Source of the DNA: Shewanella putrefaciens
Lineage (GTDB): Bacteria > Pseudomonadota > Gammaproteobacteria > Enterobacterales > Shewanellaceae
Reading direction: 5' to 3'
Length of the DNA: 64,000 bases
Assembly (NCBI RefSeq): GCF_016406325.1
Contig: NZ_CP066370.1
Span: 558,001-622,000 of the forward strand
Positions within the stretch are counted from its first letter, which is position 1, and each line of letters begins with the position of its first letter. The notes under the pieces are model-generated. The model worked only from the letters and a program-made list of their open reading frames with translations, did no database searches and was not told the DNA's origin. This document shows, piece after piece, positions 39,725 through 48,228 of this stretch. A program made the translations under genes and the position numbers.

Positions 39725-40584
39725 GCCAGCAACAATTACAACTGTTGGAGAACGCTTTTATTAAGCGTTCTCCCAAGGTTAAGCTCACGGCTAACTGGCG
39801 CGCGATTTATCGCGAGTTAGAAGTGGGTGAGTTAGACGGATCCGAAAAGTATCTGTGTTTTGCGCCCAAAGATTTCGAACTGCTAAGGCAAAGCGTGTTG
39901 GCGTTAATGGGGCTTGATTTAAGGCAGCTTGATTTCAACGTCGATCGCATGGCGATGTCCGCTAAAAGTCACGATGAAAAGCTCGCTAAGATCCGTCCCG
40001 AAGCCGAATACGTTTTGATGAAGTATCTGGGTTTCGGATCTTCACCATTTGGGATTTCAACACGCACATCACTGCGTATTCCATTGGATGAAGCACAAAA
40101 GCATTGCCATGACCTCAATGTCGCAGCCATCCTAGTGGTTGAAAATTTAGATGTGTTTGATGTTATCCATCAAGCGCGTTTGCCTGAGAATTTAACCCAT
40201 GTGATGGTTATCTACCGTGGTAGCGGTCATCATTCCCCGATTGGCGTGCGGCATTTTTTGCAAGCGATGGCAGATAAATTGCCGATCATTGCCTTTACCG
40301 ACTTAGATCCCGCAGGGTTACAAATCGCCCATACCTTAACGGGCGTGACTCATTGGCTTGTGCCACAACTTGCGCTGACAGCACCTGCTGAGTTATTGGC
40401 GATAGCACAAATTAATTCTACTGATGATTTTGACAAGCAAGCGAAACAGGCTAAGTATTTACAAAATGCCGAGTTAAAGCATTGGCAAAAATTAGCCGTT
40501 TGGTTAAATCAACACCGTATTAGTATCAAACAGCAGCACCTGCTGCATCATCGGCTTGAGCTAGTACTACTGGCATACAGTTAA
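39712..40584 (+). CDS. Toprim-domain nuclease subunit (JetD/MksG-like)
   Basis: A 290-residue protein whose C-terminal half carries a Toprim fold pattern: catalytic Glu144 in ILVVENLDVF and the acidic pair Asp197/Asp199 in IIAFTDLDPAGLQIA. JetD (DUF2220) and MksG share this VEN...DxDxxG layout and cleave DNA in Wadjet/MksBEFG systems. The N-terminal about 100 residues form an arm-like helical domain. It overlaps the kleisin gene by 13 bp and ends the operon. No membrane or export signal is seen. A nuclease role is inferred from motif and context. Confidence 0.72.
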   Translation: MARLGQQQLQLLENAFIKRSPKVKLTANWRAIYRELEVGELDGSEKYLCFAPKDFELLRQSVLALMGLDLRQLDFNVDRMAMSAKSHDEKLAKIRPEAEYVLMKYLGFGSSPFGISTRTSLRIPLDEAQKHCHDLNVAAILVVENLDVFDVIHQARLPENLTHVMVIYRGSGHHSPIGVRHFLQAMADKLPIIAFTDLDPAGLQIAHTLTGVTHWLVPQLALTAPAELLAIAQINSTDDFDKQAKQAKYLQNAELKHWQKLAVWLNQHRISIKQQHLLHHRLELVLLAYS

Positions 40585-40975
40585 CCTTTATTCTTCCCCA
40601 TCTCTCTGTAAAATTCGATATTGACAGTTTTAAATGCTAATTAAAGTATTTATTCAGTTTTTAAATCTAGTGTTATCCTAATAAAACCCTTGAATCGTGA
40701 GTTTTTTGTTTGATTACTGTTATTATTTTGATTTTAAAATAAAGTGATTAACTGAGTATTTATTATTCAGTTGTTTTTATTTCATTTAAAATCATGTTAA
40801 TAGAAGTTTTTTGTGATGTGCTTTGCTTAATTTGAAATTAAATAAGTAAATTTATTCATTGAATTTACTGCTAGCATGTTTCACTATCCCCGCCTGAGCC
40901 AAAAATGGATTGGCTATTGTGCTCATCATGGAAGATGAATAACAAATAAATGACCTTTCTGGGGAAACCACAAGC
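40585..40975 (+). other. A/T-rich intergenic region before the symporter gene
   Basis: A strongly A/T-rich 391-bp gap with no ORF of coding character. Two copies of a short attcagtt element occur (near 40652 and 40768). A ctggggaaac ribosome site precedes the symporter ATG. No terminator-like hairpin was seen after the Toprim gene. Confidence 0.4.
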
Positions 40976-42220
40976 ATGATGAAATCACTTTCGACGCGGA
41001 TCTTTATTGGTCTGTTTGCCGGCCTTATTTTCGGCACAATAGTGCAATACTTCTTAAACGATATCGGTTTTTTCTCGGGCAATTTAGTGGAGCTTGCTGG
41101 TGGCGTTGGCACTATGTTCGTCAATATGATCATGATGTTGGTTGTGCCACTCGTGTTCGTGAGCATCGTTTGCGGTGTCTGTGAGCTACAAGATCTCAAA
41201 AGTTTTGGCCGTTTGGGCGGTAAGACCTTTGGTTTTTATATCATCAATACCTTTGTCGCAATCGCGACGGCATTATTAGTGGCACTGCTACTCGAACCCG
41301 GTAAAGGCGTGGATATGAGCAGCACAGACGGTGTAGCCATTACCGCAACAGAGTTGCCAAGTCTGATGGCGCTGGTGATTGACATAGTCCCGCGTAATCC
41401 AGTGGCGGCTTTTATGTCGGGCAATATGTTGCAAGTGATCTTTATGGCGTTAATGCTCGGTGGTGTGATCAAATCCCTCGGTGAGCATGTCACTGGCGCG
41501 GTGCAAGGGTTTCAAACCGCCAATAAAATTATGATGAAGCTGATTTCTGTGGTGATGAATCTTGCGCCCTATGGTGTATTTGCCTTGATGTTTAAACTCG
41601 GCGCGACCTTAGATGCAGGTGTGTTTATGAGTGTGGTTGAGTATATGGTGCTGATCCTCGCGCTGCTGCTACTGTGGATTTTTGTGGTTTATCCTATGGC
41701 TGTGGGATTCTTTACCCCCATTTCAGCCAAAACCTTCCGCGAGAAGACCCAAGAGCAAGTGTTATTTTCACTCTCGACCGCAAGCTCAAATGCGACTATT
41801 CCTGTGACTATGCGTACTTTAACGGACAAGTTAGGCGTGAACCGTGCTGTTGCTGGTTTTGGTGTGCCGCTGGGTGCGACCATGAACATGGGCGGTGTGG
41901 CGATTTATATCACAGTCGCGATTTTCTTTGTCGCCAACGCCTTTGGTATGCCAATAACCACTGAGCAATTGCCTTCGCTGCTGTTTAGTATCTTTTTATT
42001 ATCCGTTGGGGCGGGCGGTGTGCCCGGTGGCGGTATGGTGATGATAGGTGTGTTAATCCATCAAATGGGTTTACCGATAGAAGCCTTTGCCATTGTGGCA
42101 GCGCTGGATCGTATTATCGATATGGTGCTGACATCCTGTAACGTGGTCGGTGATACTGCGGTGTTGACCATAGTGGATCAAACCGAGAAAGTGCATCAGC
42201 TTGAGTTAGCGAAGAGCTAA
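40976..42220 (+). CDS. Dicarboxylate/amino acid:cation symporter (DAACS/GltP family)
   Basis: A 414-residue inner-membrane transporter of the glutamate/dicarboxylate sodium- or proton-coupled family. Signature elements are STASSNATIPVTM (serine-rich hairpin HP1), NMGGVAIY (the NMDGT-like motif of helix 7), GVPGGGMVMIGVLI (hairpin HP2) and ALDRIIDMVLTSCNVVGD (helix 8, substrate-binding Asp/Asn). In helix 8 the substrate-selecting position reads Ser/Cys rather than Arg, which may mean a neutral amino acid such as serine or threonine rather than a dicarboxylate. It is single and followed by a strong terminator. Confidence 0.85.
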   Translation: MMKSLSTRIFIGLFAGLIFGTIVQYFLNDIGFFSGNLVELAGGVGTMFVNMIMMLVVPLVFVSIVCGVCELQDLKSFGRLGGKTFGFYIINTFVAIATALLVALLLEPGKGVDMSSTDGVAITATELPSLMALVIDIVPRNPVAAFMSGNMLQVIFMALMLGGVIKSLGEHVTGAVQGFQTANKIMMKLISVVMNLAPYGVFALMFKLGATLDAGVFMSVVEYMVLILALLLLWIFVVYPMAVGFFTPISAKTFREKTQEQVLFSLSTASSNATIPVTMRTLTDKLGVNRAVAGFGVPLGATMNMGGVAIYITVAIFFVANAFGMPITTEQLPSLLFSIFLLSVGAGGVPGGGMVMIGVLIHQMGLPIEAFAIVAALDRIIDMVLTSCNVVGDTAVLTIVDQTEKVHQLELAKS

Positions 42221-42253
42221 CGCCACTCATTTATACGCTATAAAATGATATGC

Positions 42254-42282
42254 AAAAAGCCACTGATATCAGTGGCTTTTTT
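42254..42282 (+). terminator. Terminator of the symporter gene
   Basis: A 14-bp perfect palindrome (aaaaagccactgat and its complement) with an A run and T run on its flanks, 33 nt after the stop codon. The rest of the 315-bp gap to the next gene (42221-42535) shows only A/T-rich promoter-like DNA. Confidence 0.92.
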
Positions 42283-42535
42283 GTTAGGTGAATTGAAGGT
42301 TGTATGGATTTATTTAGCTGTCTTTGGCTTTTATGATGAGAGTGAATCTTGTGCTTAAGGTGAGCTTGTTTGGTTCTAATGTTTCAATACGGCCTTTATC
42401 GCGCCTAAAAATCTGATATTTCCAAGCTGAGTCAGATGCATAGAGTATTTTTATCAAATTAAAAGTGGTTAAATAAATGTAACTTAAACCATACTGGTTT
42501 ATAACCTTGAATCATTTGAAAAATTAGGGGGCACC

Positions 42536-44242
42536 ATGACTGGATTTTGGCAGACAGTAGGGGGGCGATTACTCAGCATTCCGTTACTGGCATTGCTGGG
42601 TTTCGTGGTGCTGGGCATCATGGAGCTAAACGCACTTAACCAGAGTTTGACTAAGGGGAGGGAAGATCGCGTTGTGGCGATTATTGATAGCAGCCTGAGT
42701 ATCGTTAAACATTATCAGACACTGGAGCAAAGCGGTGCGTTAAGCACTGAGCAAGCGCAGCAGCAGGCCATGTCGACTATTAAGGCCATTCGTTATGATG
42801 GTACTGAATATATTTGGATTAACGATACCGGTCGGCCTATCCCCAAAATGGTTATGCATCCAACCGTATCCACTTTAGACGGCACTGTACTGGACAAACC
42901 CAACTTTCATCACGCGACCTTAATGCGTAACCGTGATGGCAGCCAACAACAAACACTGAGCAACGCCAACTTGTTTGTCAGTTTTGTTGACGTTATCGAC
43001 CGTTATGGCAATGGTTTTGTTGAGTACCAATGGCCTAAACCCTTAAAAGGTGGGGGAGTGACGCAGGAGCGTTATACCAAGTTGTCCTATGTGGCAAAAG
43101 ATGACAAATGGGGCTGGGTGCTCGGTTCTGGAATTTATATTGATGATGTTAAAGCGGCCTTCTGGGAAGTCGCTATGAGAGTTGGGTTGGTCGTCGTGGT
43201 TATTATGGCCCTGACAGTTGGTGTGTCTTTGTATATCCGCCGCTGGTTATTGCAGGCACTAGGTGGGGAACTGGCGACAACCAAAGCACTGGTGCAGCAG
43301 GTTGCGGCGGGTGATTTCTCAGTGAACTTTGGGTTAAAGCCGGGTGATAACGACAGCTTGTTGGCGGCATTAAGTGGCCTTATCAGCCAGTTGCGCAGTA
43401 TTATCGGCCAGCAATCGGCAATGGCTGAGCAATTGGTCAAGCAATCAGAGGTACTTGAGGACACCAGCCAACAGACGCAGCATATTTTACAAAGTGTGAT
43501 GGACCAAACTGCTCAAGTGGCTACCGCGGTCAATGAAATGACCTCGACTTGTGAGGATATGGCCCGCAGCGCGACTCTGGCCGCTAAAGCGACCAGAGAT
43601 GCTGACACTGAAGCCAAAAACGGCGTGACATCCGTAGGCCAAACGATAACGGCCATTGATGCGCTTAAAGTAAAACTGGAGCAAGTCTCTGATGTGATAG
43701 GGCAGTTGTCTAAACGTGGCGATGAAATTGGTGCGGTCACCGATGTTATCGGTGCGATTGCGGAGCAGACCAATCTATTGGCATTAAATGCGGCGATAGA
43801 AGCGGCGCGTGCTGGAGAAATGGGGCGCGGATTTGCTGTTGTGGCCGATGAAGTGCGTACCCTTGCTAGCCGCTCTCAGGCGTCAACTCAGGATATCAAT
43901 AGGCGTATTCAAGGCATTCAGCAAGACTCTGCCAACGCCGTGCAATCGATGGCGCAAAGTCGAACCGAAACGGAGCAAACGATAGTCTGTTCTCAGCAGG
44001 CCAGCGAGGCGCTAACCCGCATTAACACTGCCGTGTCGAGCATTACCGATGTCAACGATCAATTGGCCAGCGCCACAGAACAACTGGCCGTTGTGTCGGG
44101 TACGATTAATCAAAATATGGAGAATATTGCGCAGGCGGTGGAAAACACCAATGCAAAATCTTCAGAACTATCGACTGCCAGCCATCAACTACGGAACATG
44201 GCTAGTGATATGAAAAAGTCACTGAGTGGCTTTAGGTTATAA
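42536..44242 (+). CDS. Methyl-accepting chemotaxis protein with single Cache sensor
   Basis: A 568-residue chemoreceptor: N-terminal transmembrane helix (about 10-30), a periplasmic sCache_2-type domain (about 35-200) with [23 protein letters not shown] and [14 protein letters not shown], a second helix (about 208-230), HAMP (about 235-290) and the signalling domain with [28 protein letters not shown] tip (near residues 405-430). It would sense a small periplasmic ligand and act on CheA/CheW. The ATG follows aggggg. The ligand cannot be told from the sequence. Confidence 0.92.
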   Translation: MTGFWQTVGGRLLSIPLLALLGFVVLGIMELNALNQSLTKGREDRVVAIIDSSLSIVKHYQTLEQSGALSTEQAQQQAMSTIKAIRYDGTEYIWINDTGRPIPKMVMHPTVSTLDGTVLDKPNFHHATLMRNRDGSQQQTLSNANLFVSFVDVIDRYGNGFVEYQWPKPLKGGGVTQERYTKLSYVAKDDKWGWVLGSGIYIDDVKAAFWEVAMRVGLVVVVIMALTVGVSLYIRRWLLQALGGELATTKALVQQVAAGDFSVNFGLKPGDNDSLLAALSGLISQLRSIIGQQSAMAEQLVKQSEVLEDTSQQTQHILQSVMDQTAQVATAVNEMTSTCEDMARSATLAAKATRDADTEAKNGVTSVGQTITAIDALKVKLEQVSDVIGQLSKRGDEIGAVTDVIGAIAEQTNLLALNAAIEAARAGEMGRGFAVVADEVRTLASRSQASTQDINRRIQGIQQDSANAVQSMAQSRTETEQTIVCSQQASEALTRINTAVSSITDVNDQLASATEQLAVVSGTINQNMENIAQAVENTNAKSSELSTASHQLRNMASDMKKSLSGFRL

Positions 44243-44271
44243 GCGGTAGAATAAGCATAGATGTAGATAAC

Positions 44272-44315
44272 CATAGATATTGATGCCGAGCTAAGGCTTG
44301 GCATCAATATCTATG
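44272..44315 (+). repeat. Long perfect hairpin (16-bp arms)
   Basis: Left arm catagatattgatgcc at 44272-44287 and its exact reverse complement at 44300-44315, with a 12-nt loop that can pair three more bases. No T run follows, so it is not a standard terminator. It lies 30 bp after the chemoreceptor stop. Confidence 0.85.
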
Positions 44316-44395
44316 CGGGAGTGAGATGATGGCGAGAGTATTCCCGCCTTCGACCCCGGCACCAGACTGATTATGGAATACCCTCTTGTGTTAAT

Positions 44396-44430
44396 TTAGC
44401 CGCGGCAGTGGTAAAACCTGCCGCGGCTAA
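44396..44430 (+). repeat. GC-rich perfect hairpin (13-bp arms)
   Basis: Left arm ttagccgcggcag at 44396-44408 pairs exactly with 44418-44430 across a 9-nt loop. No T run follows on either strand. It is the second strong hairpin in the gap between the convergent chemoreceptor and YqhA-type genes. Confidence 0.85.
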
Positions 44431-44459
44431 GTCTGAAGGAATAGCTCTGAACGGGGCTC

Positions 44460-44549
44460 TTACTTAAATGGGATAATGTCTAGATATAACGCGGGGGATT
44501 GGAGCTTATATTTTCCCCGCAGTCCGTCTTCTTCCACTCTGAAATTCAT
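44460..44549 (-). pseudogene. Possible remnant or short ORF, 29 codons
   Basis: A minus-strand frame encodes about 29 residues (starts MNFRVEEDGLRGKYKLQ, ends DIIPFK). The open frame continues upstream for another 11 codons without a start (DGCTCKI), and its amino-acid use looks protein-like. No ribosome site is seen. It could be the 3' stump of a deleted gene. I do not recognise the family; it may also be chance. Confidence 0.25.
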
Positions 44550-44578
44550 AATCTTACAGGTGCACCCATCTAGCGCGC

Positions 44579-45067
44579 TTATTTACGGGTTATTTTATCT
44601 AAATATCCCATAGCGAAGGCAGATAAGACAAAAGTGATATGGATCAGCAGGTACCACATAATCTTGTCATTGGAAATATTCTCAACATTCATAAATATTT
44701 TGAGCAAATGAATGGACGAAATAGCCACAATAGAGGCAGCGACTTTGTTTTTCAGCGAGCCGGAATCCAGTTTGCCAAGCCAGCTTAATTTTTCGCTATC
44801 TTCACCTACATCTAATTGTGAGACGAAATTCTCATAGCCAGAAAACATCACCATCACAATAAGCCCGCCCACAAGCGTGATATCAATCAGTGACAGCGTG
44901 ACTAGCACTAAGTCCACTTCGCGCATCTCAAAAATGATAGGCAAAACATGAAAGATTTCTTGAAAGAATTTAATGCCTAAACCTAATAAGACGAGGCTTA
45001 ATCCCAAATAAATCGGCGCCATAATCCAGCGCGATGCATACATTAGCCTTTCAAATATTTTTTCCAT
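44579..45067 (-). CDS. UPF0114 family membrane protein, YqhA-like
   Basis: A 162-residue inner-membrane protein with about four hydrophobic segments. The block [19 protein letters not shown] and the [26 protein letters not shown] segment are diagnostic of UPF0114/YqhA. Function is unknown in the family; several members are stress-related membrane proteins. The ATG at 45067 is chosen over a TTG three bases upstream. It is read leftwards, divergent from the BON lipoprotein gene. Confidence 0.85.
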   Translation of the reverse strand: MEKIFERLMYASRWIMAPIYLGLSLVLLGLGIKFFQEIFHVLPIIFEMREVDLVLVTLSLIDITLVGGLIVMVMFSGYENFVSQLDVGEDSEKLSWLGKLDSGSLKNKVAASIVAISSIHLLKIFMNVENISNDKIMWYLLIHITFVLSAFAMGYLDKITRK

Positions 45068-45346
45068 CAAAAATTTAACCCTTTATATAAGATACAGTAG
45101 AAGTCAATCGAATCATTTAAGCTAAAACAATAGCATAATGCACTTTCGGTTCGCCATTATACAATAGCAGAGGGGATGAAATGCCATCTATTATGGAGCT
45201 CTCATTTGTCGCACGACTACGCTGTACTTACCGCTTACTTAATGTCACCCCATAACTTGGTATGTCTGTCAGCGCACAGAGCCAGAGCTATCGTTATTGC
45301 ATTATGGTTATTACCCTGCACTTTTTGCAGTGTGAAGGAGCTTATA

Positions 45347-45694
45347 ATGCAAACACTAAAACTTACGTTCGTAACTGCTGGTATAGTGCTAGCTGGTAGT
45401 CTGTTGCTTAGCGGCTGTGACCGTGGAGATGTTAATGCTCAAAGCGGTTCACCGGATTTAACCGTGACAACCGAGGATGGCACTGGTGATGATGTAAAAA
45501 TAACCACAGCAGTTAATACCGCGCTGATGGCCGATGCGCAGTTAAAAGATTTTGATATTCAGATAGAAACTCGCAAGGGCGATGTCATGCTCTCCGGTAA
45601 GGTAGACACCCAAGCTCAAAAAGACCAGGCTAAACTGGTTACTGCAGCAACCTCAGGTGTGCATTCAGTAAACAATCAACTGAAAGTAAAGTAA
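45347..45694 (+). CDS. BON-domain lipoprotein
   Basis: A 115-residue exported lipoprotein: signal with lipobox LLSGC (about residue 25), a short acidic Gly/Ser-rich linker, then one BON domain (about 48-115) with ITTAVNTALMADAQLKDFDIQIETRKGDVMLSGKVD and a final GVHSVNNQLKVK. BON domains bind phospholipid or osmotic-shock-related surfaces (OsmY, YraP). The ATG with an ideal gaaggag site is chosen; an in-frame extension to 45176 has no such site. It is the last core gene before the repeat-flanked insertion. Confidence 0.88.
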   Translation: MQTLKLTFVTAGIVLAGSLLLSGCDRGDVNAQSGSPDLTVTTEDGTGDDVKITTAVNTALMADAQLKDFDIQIETRKGDVMLSGKVDTQAQKDQAKLVTAATSGVHSVNNQLKVK

Positions 45695-45982
45695 ACAATG
45701 TCAGTAAAGCTGCAGGTTTAATTCGCTGAATAGAAAGGCGACAAACCGGATAGGTAGATCTTTCTGATCTAAATCCACCACTAATGCCACGCAATACCAA
45801 TCCCCGCCGACCTTGCAGCGGGGCGTTGGCCCTCTTGATTTATAAAATGTGTAAGCCCAGCCATGGTCACTCACGCAGGCCTTGCGGCTGCTGTGGCAGA
45901 TTTGTGCTTTGGAGTTTGTACCTGTCGTGACTTTCTTTGCGCCACATTTCGCACTTGCTCTTGCTACGTAGCTTTTGGCTTT

Positions 45983-46035
45983 GTGGCCTTACGGCCGAGG
46001 TGAATCAAGGTCGTGGGGCTTCACCCCACACCCGA
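45983..46035 (+). repeat. Partial copy of the flanking repeat (left outer)
   Basis: It matches the first ~53 bp of the 46099 repeat (ggccttacg...gtggggcttcaccccac...cccga) in the same orientation, then diverges. It contains the same gtgggg / ccccac hairpin. Confidence 0.8.
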
Positions 46036-46098
46036 TAATAGTGCTGGTTTGTTTGGTGTTGAATTGGCAAGGTTATCGCTGTGAGTATGTTAGCAATT

Positions 46099-46350
46099 GC
46101 GGCCTTACGTCCGAGGTAAGTCAAAGTCGTGGGGCTTCACCCCACACCCGACCAAGGAGGACTGCTCGTCCTATCCTCCTTGGATGCTCCTTGACGCCCC
46201 TAACGGAGTTGAAAGCCCTTTGGGCATTAAGCGTCCTTATGCTATCGCGTCAGACGCTCGTCCCTGATTCGACTGACGCTATCTCGGCATCCATGCCTCG
46301 CTCACGCAACGAACGCAAATGCCCTGCGGCAACTCCGAGGGGAGGTGAAC
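46099..46350 (+). repeat. Left full copy of a ~250-bp inverted flanking repeat
   Basis: Its reverse complement recurs at 48338-48591. The outer ~115 bp (46099-46214) and inner ~30 bp (46321-46350) are nearly identical between copies, while the middle differs. Internal hairpins include gtgggg / ccccac and a 10-bp stem (ccaaggagga at 46152-46161 with 46174-46183). The repeat carries no credible gene. Copies bracket the deaminase gene, suggesting a mobile or recombination-prone element. The whole gap 45695-46515 is occupied by this repeat, its partial copy and the deaminase upstream region. Confidence 0.88.
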
Positions 46351-46515
46351 TTCTGTGATCTCGGTGTTGGCCGTTAATCCCAAAAGAGTTATGCCTGTGC
46401 CATCTTTCGATGCCAACAACACAATCAATTTACTCTTGCTCGACTTTGTCGTAAGTTTGTTAAAATAGTGTTTTTTTATGTGTCTACTCGGTTATTGAAG
46501 GACTTAATTCTTAAT
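46351..46515 (+). promoter_or_regulatory. Upstream region of the deaminase gene, promoter and possible antitoxin RNA
   Basis: An A/T-rich 165-bp stretch between the left repeat and the deaminase ATG. An extended -10 like TGTTAAAAT (taaaat at 46461-46466) could start the deaminase mRNA. Upstream, tgttggc at 46365-46371 pairs with gccaaca at 46412-46418. In Vibrio cholerae the homologous AvcD/DcdV is held inactive by an RNA encoded just upstream, so this stretch is the place to look for one. No sequence match to that RNA is claimed. Confidence 0.35.
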
Positions 46516-48009
46516 ATGGATACTTATGCACCTGACAGTGAGGTCATTATTGGACTTGTTACACCAGTTGGTGTGAATTATGACGATATAAGTTCTCGTT
46601 TTGAAACATTTTTAACTCGGTACAGATACAAGCTAAATTGGCTTCACCTTAGTAAATTGATGGCAGAACTGATTGAGAATGGTGAGGTTGGCTTCGTTTC
46701 AGAAGATGAACGACTTCAAAATGCTATGGCTTTAGGTAATCGTTTACGGAAAGACTATAAAAGAGACGACATTATGGCTCTTGTGGCCATTAATTCGATT
46801 CTTTCAAAGCGTGAAAGAGAGGCTGATAGAAGTAAACCTCTTTTTCGGACTGCCCATATTATTCGTTCTTTAAAGCATCCTGATGAAGTGGAAACTCTAC
46901 GGACTGTTTACGGGAAAGGCTTTGTCTTAATAGGCATAACTGCCGATGAAGAGAGCCGTATAAAATATCTTATGGAACAAAAAGGAATTGAAACTAGAGA
47001 AAAAGCTCAGGAGCTCATAGAGCGTGACGATAGAGAAAATGATTTATCAACTGAATATGGCGAGCACGGACAGTCAACTCGCGATGTATTCCAACTTTCA
47101 GACTTCTTTTTAACTATTGATACTGTAGAGGAGTTCGATGAGCAGCTACAGCGGATTCTTAGTATTTTATTTGCTAAACCTGTTGTATCACCGAATCTAG
47201 ATGAATATGCAATGTTTCTTGCGTATGCAGCTTCTCTACGTTCTGCAGATTTATCTCGACAAGTAGGTGCTGTAGTTGTGGGAGTCTCTGGTGATATTAT
47301 TTCAACAGGGGCTAATGATGTCCCTCAAAAAGGGGGCGGACTCTATTGGCCTGGGATTAATGATCAGCGAGATTATGTCAAAGGATGCGATACAAATGAG
47401 CAGGAAAAAAAGGCTATTAGTTTAAAAATTTTAAAAGAATTTGATGCTTATAATAATACTGTTTCCGAAGATGAAAATTATAAAATCGCGAAAAAACGCT
47501 TAAAGCAGACAGGTATACTGGATATCACAGAGTATGGTCGCGCTGTGCATGCTGAAATGGAAGCGTTGATGTCTGCTGCACGTACGGGGATCTCAGTTTT
47601 GGGAGCCACGCTATACACAACCACTTTCCCATGCCACAATTGCGCCAAGCATATTGTTGCTGCAGGCGTTGGTAAAGTTGTGTTTATTGAGCCCTATCCA
47701 AAGAGTTTTGCAACAAAGTTGCATAGTGACTCAATAAAAGTTGATAGGTTCAATGGTGACGAAACGAAAGTGCACTTTTATCCGTTTGCAGGGGTTGGAC
47801 CAAGAAAATTTATTGACCTATTCTCAATGAAGTTAGGTAATGGAAGGAAGCTTATTCGCAAATCTGCGGGTCATCTTGCTGACTGGAAAAGAGAAACAGC
47901 AGAACTAAGAATCCCTTTAGTTCCATTATCATACTTAGAGAGTGAATTTATTCTTGATGCAGAGCTTCAAGATATTTTACAAGAACATAAGGACAAGCAA
48001 AATGATTAA
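46516..48009 (+). CDS. Anti-phage dCTP/dCMP deaminase, AvcD/DcdV type
   Basis: A 497-residue two-domain protein. The N-terminal part (1-210) resembles the nucleotide-kinase-like domain of AvcD/DcdV, with IIRSLKHPDEVETLRTVYG and FVLIGITADEE, but the P-loop position reads GLVTPVGVNYDD without a Gly-Lys-Ser/Thr. The C-terminal deaminase has zinc site HAE (His345, Glu347) and PCHNC (Cys373, Cys376), plus a TGANDVPQKGGGLYW loop. Such enzymes deplete deoxycytidine nucleotides upon phage infection. The ATG at 46516 is preferred (homologous start); a GTG at 46468 would add 16 residues. The gene is markedly A/T-richer than its neighbours and flanked by inverted repeats, suggesting acquisition. Confidence 0.85.
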   Translation: MDTYAPDSEVIIGLVTPVGVNYDDISSRFETFLTRYRYKLNWLHLSKLMAELIENGEVGFVSEDERLQNAMALGNRLRKDYKRDDIMALVAINSILSKREREADRSKPLFRTAHIIRSLKHPDEVETLRTVYGKGFVLIGITADEESRIKYLMEQKGIETREKAQELIERDDRENDLSTEYGEHGQSTRDVFQLSDFFLTIDTVEEFDEQLQRILSILFAKPVVSPNLDEYAMFLAYAASLRSADLSRQVGAVVVGVSGDIISTGANDVPQKGGGLYWPGINDQRDYVKGCDTNEQEKKAISLKILKEFDAYNNTVSEDENYKIAKKRLKQTGILDITEYGRAVHAEMEALMSAARTGISVLGATLYTTTFPCHNCAKHIVAAGVGKVVFIEPYPKSFATKLHSDSIKVDRFNGDETKVHFYPFAGVGPRKFIDLFSMKLGNGRKLIRKSAGHLADWKRETAELRIPLVPLSYLESEFILDAELQDILQEHKDKQND

Positions 48010-48142
48010 AAGTAACTCTGCTCAAGTAGTTAGAGGCTTACCTTTATGGATGCAAAACTATCGTCTTACATCAAATTCTCCTCAGAAAAATGTAAATAGT
48101 TTGCCCTCTTCCACAGAGAGCTCAAAAAGTCGAAAAAGTTAA
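48002..48142 (+). CDS. Small coupled ORF downstream of the deaminase (46 residues)
   Basis: The ATG overlaps the deaminase stop (ATGATTAA) and is preceded by aagga at ideal spacing, inside the end of the deaminase gene. It encodes 46 residues, basic and Ser/Asn-rich (MIKSNSAQVVRGLPLWMQNY at the start, SSKSRKS at the end). No family is recognised. The strong ribosome site and overlap argue for translation, possibly as a partner or regulator of the deaminase. It is not predicted to be exported. Confidence 0.5.
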   Translation: MIKSNSAQVVRGLPLWMQNYRLTSNSPQKNVNSLPSSTESSKSRKS

Positions 48143-48228
48143 GTAGGTATACATTTTTATTTAATTTTAAGAATAATTGGCTTTCTCAACCTAAGTTCAT
48201 ACAATTGTGCAGATGATACTCATTCCCT

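Noticed and set aside
45975..46358. 127-codon ORF across the left flanking repeat
   Set aside because: It follows the hairpin-rich repeat units and has the low-complexity PHTRP-type translation expected from them; similar frames appear in both orientations of the right copy.
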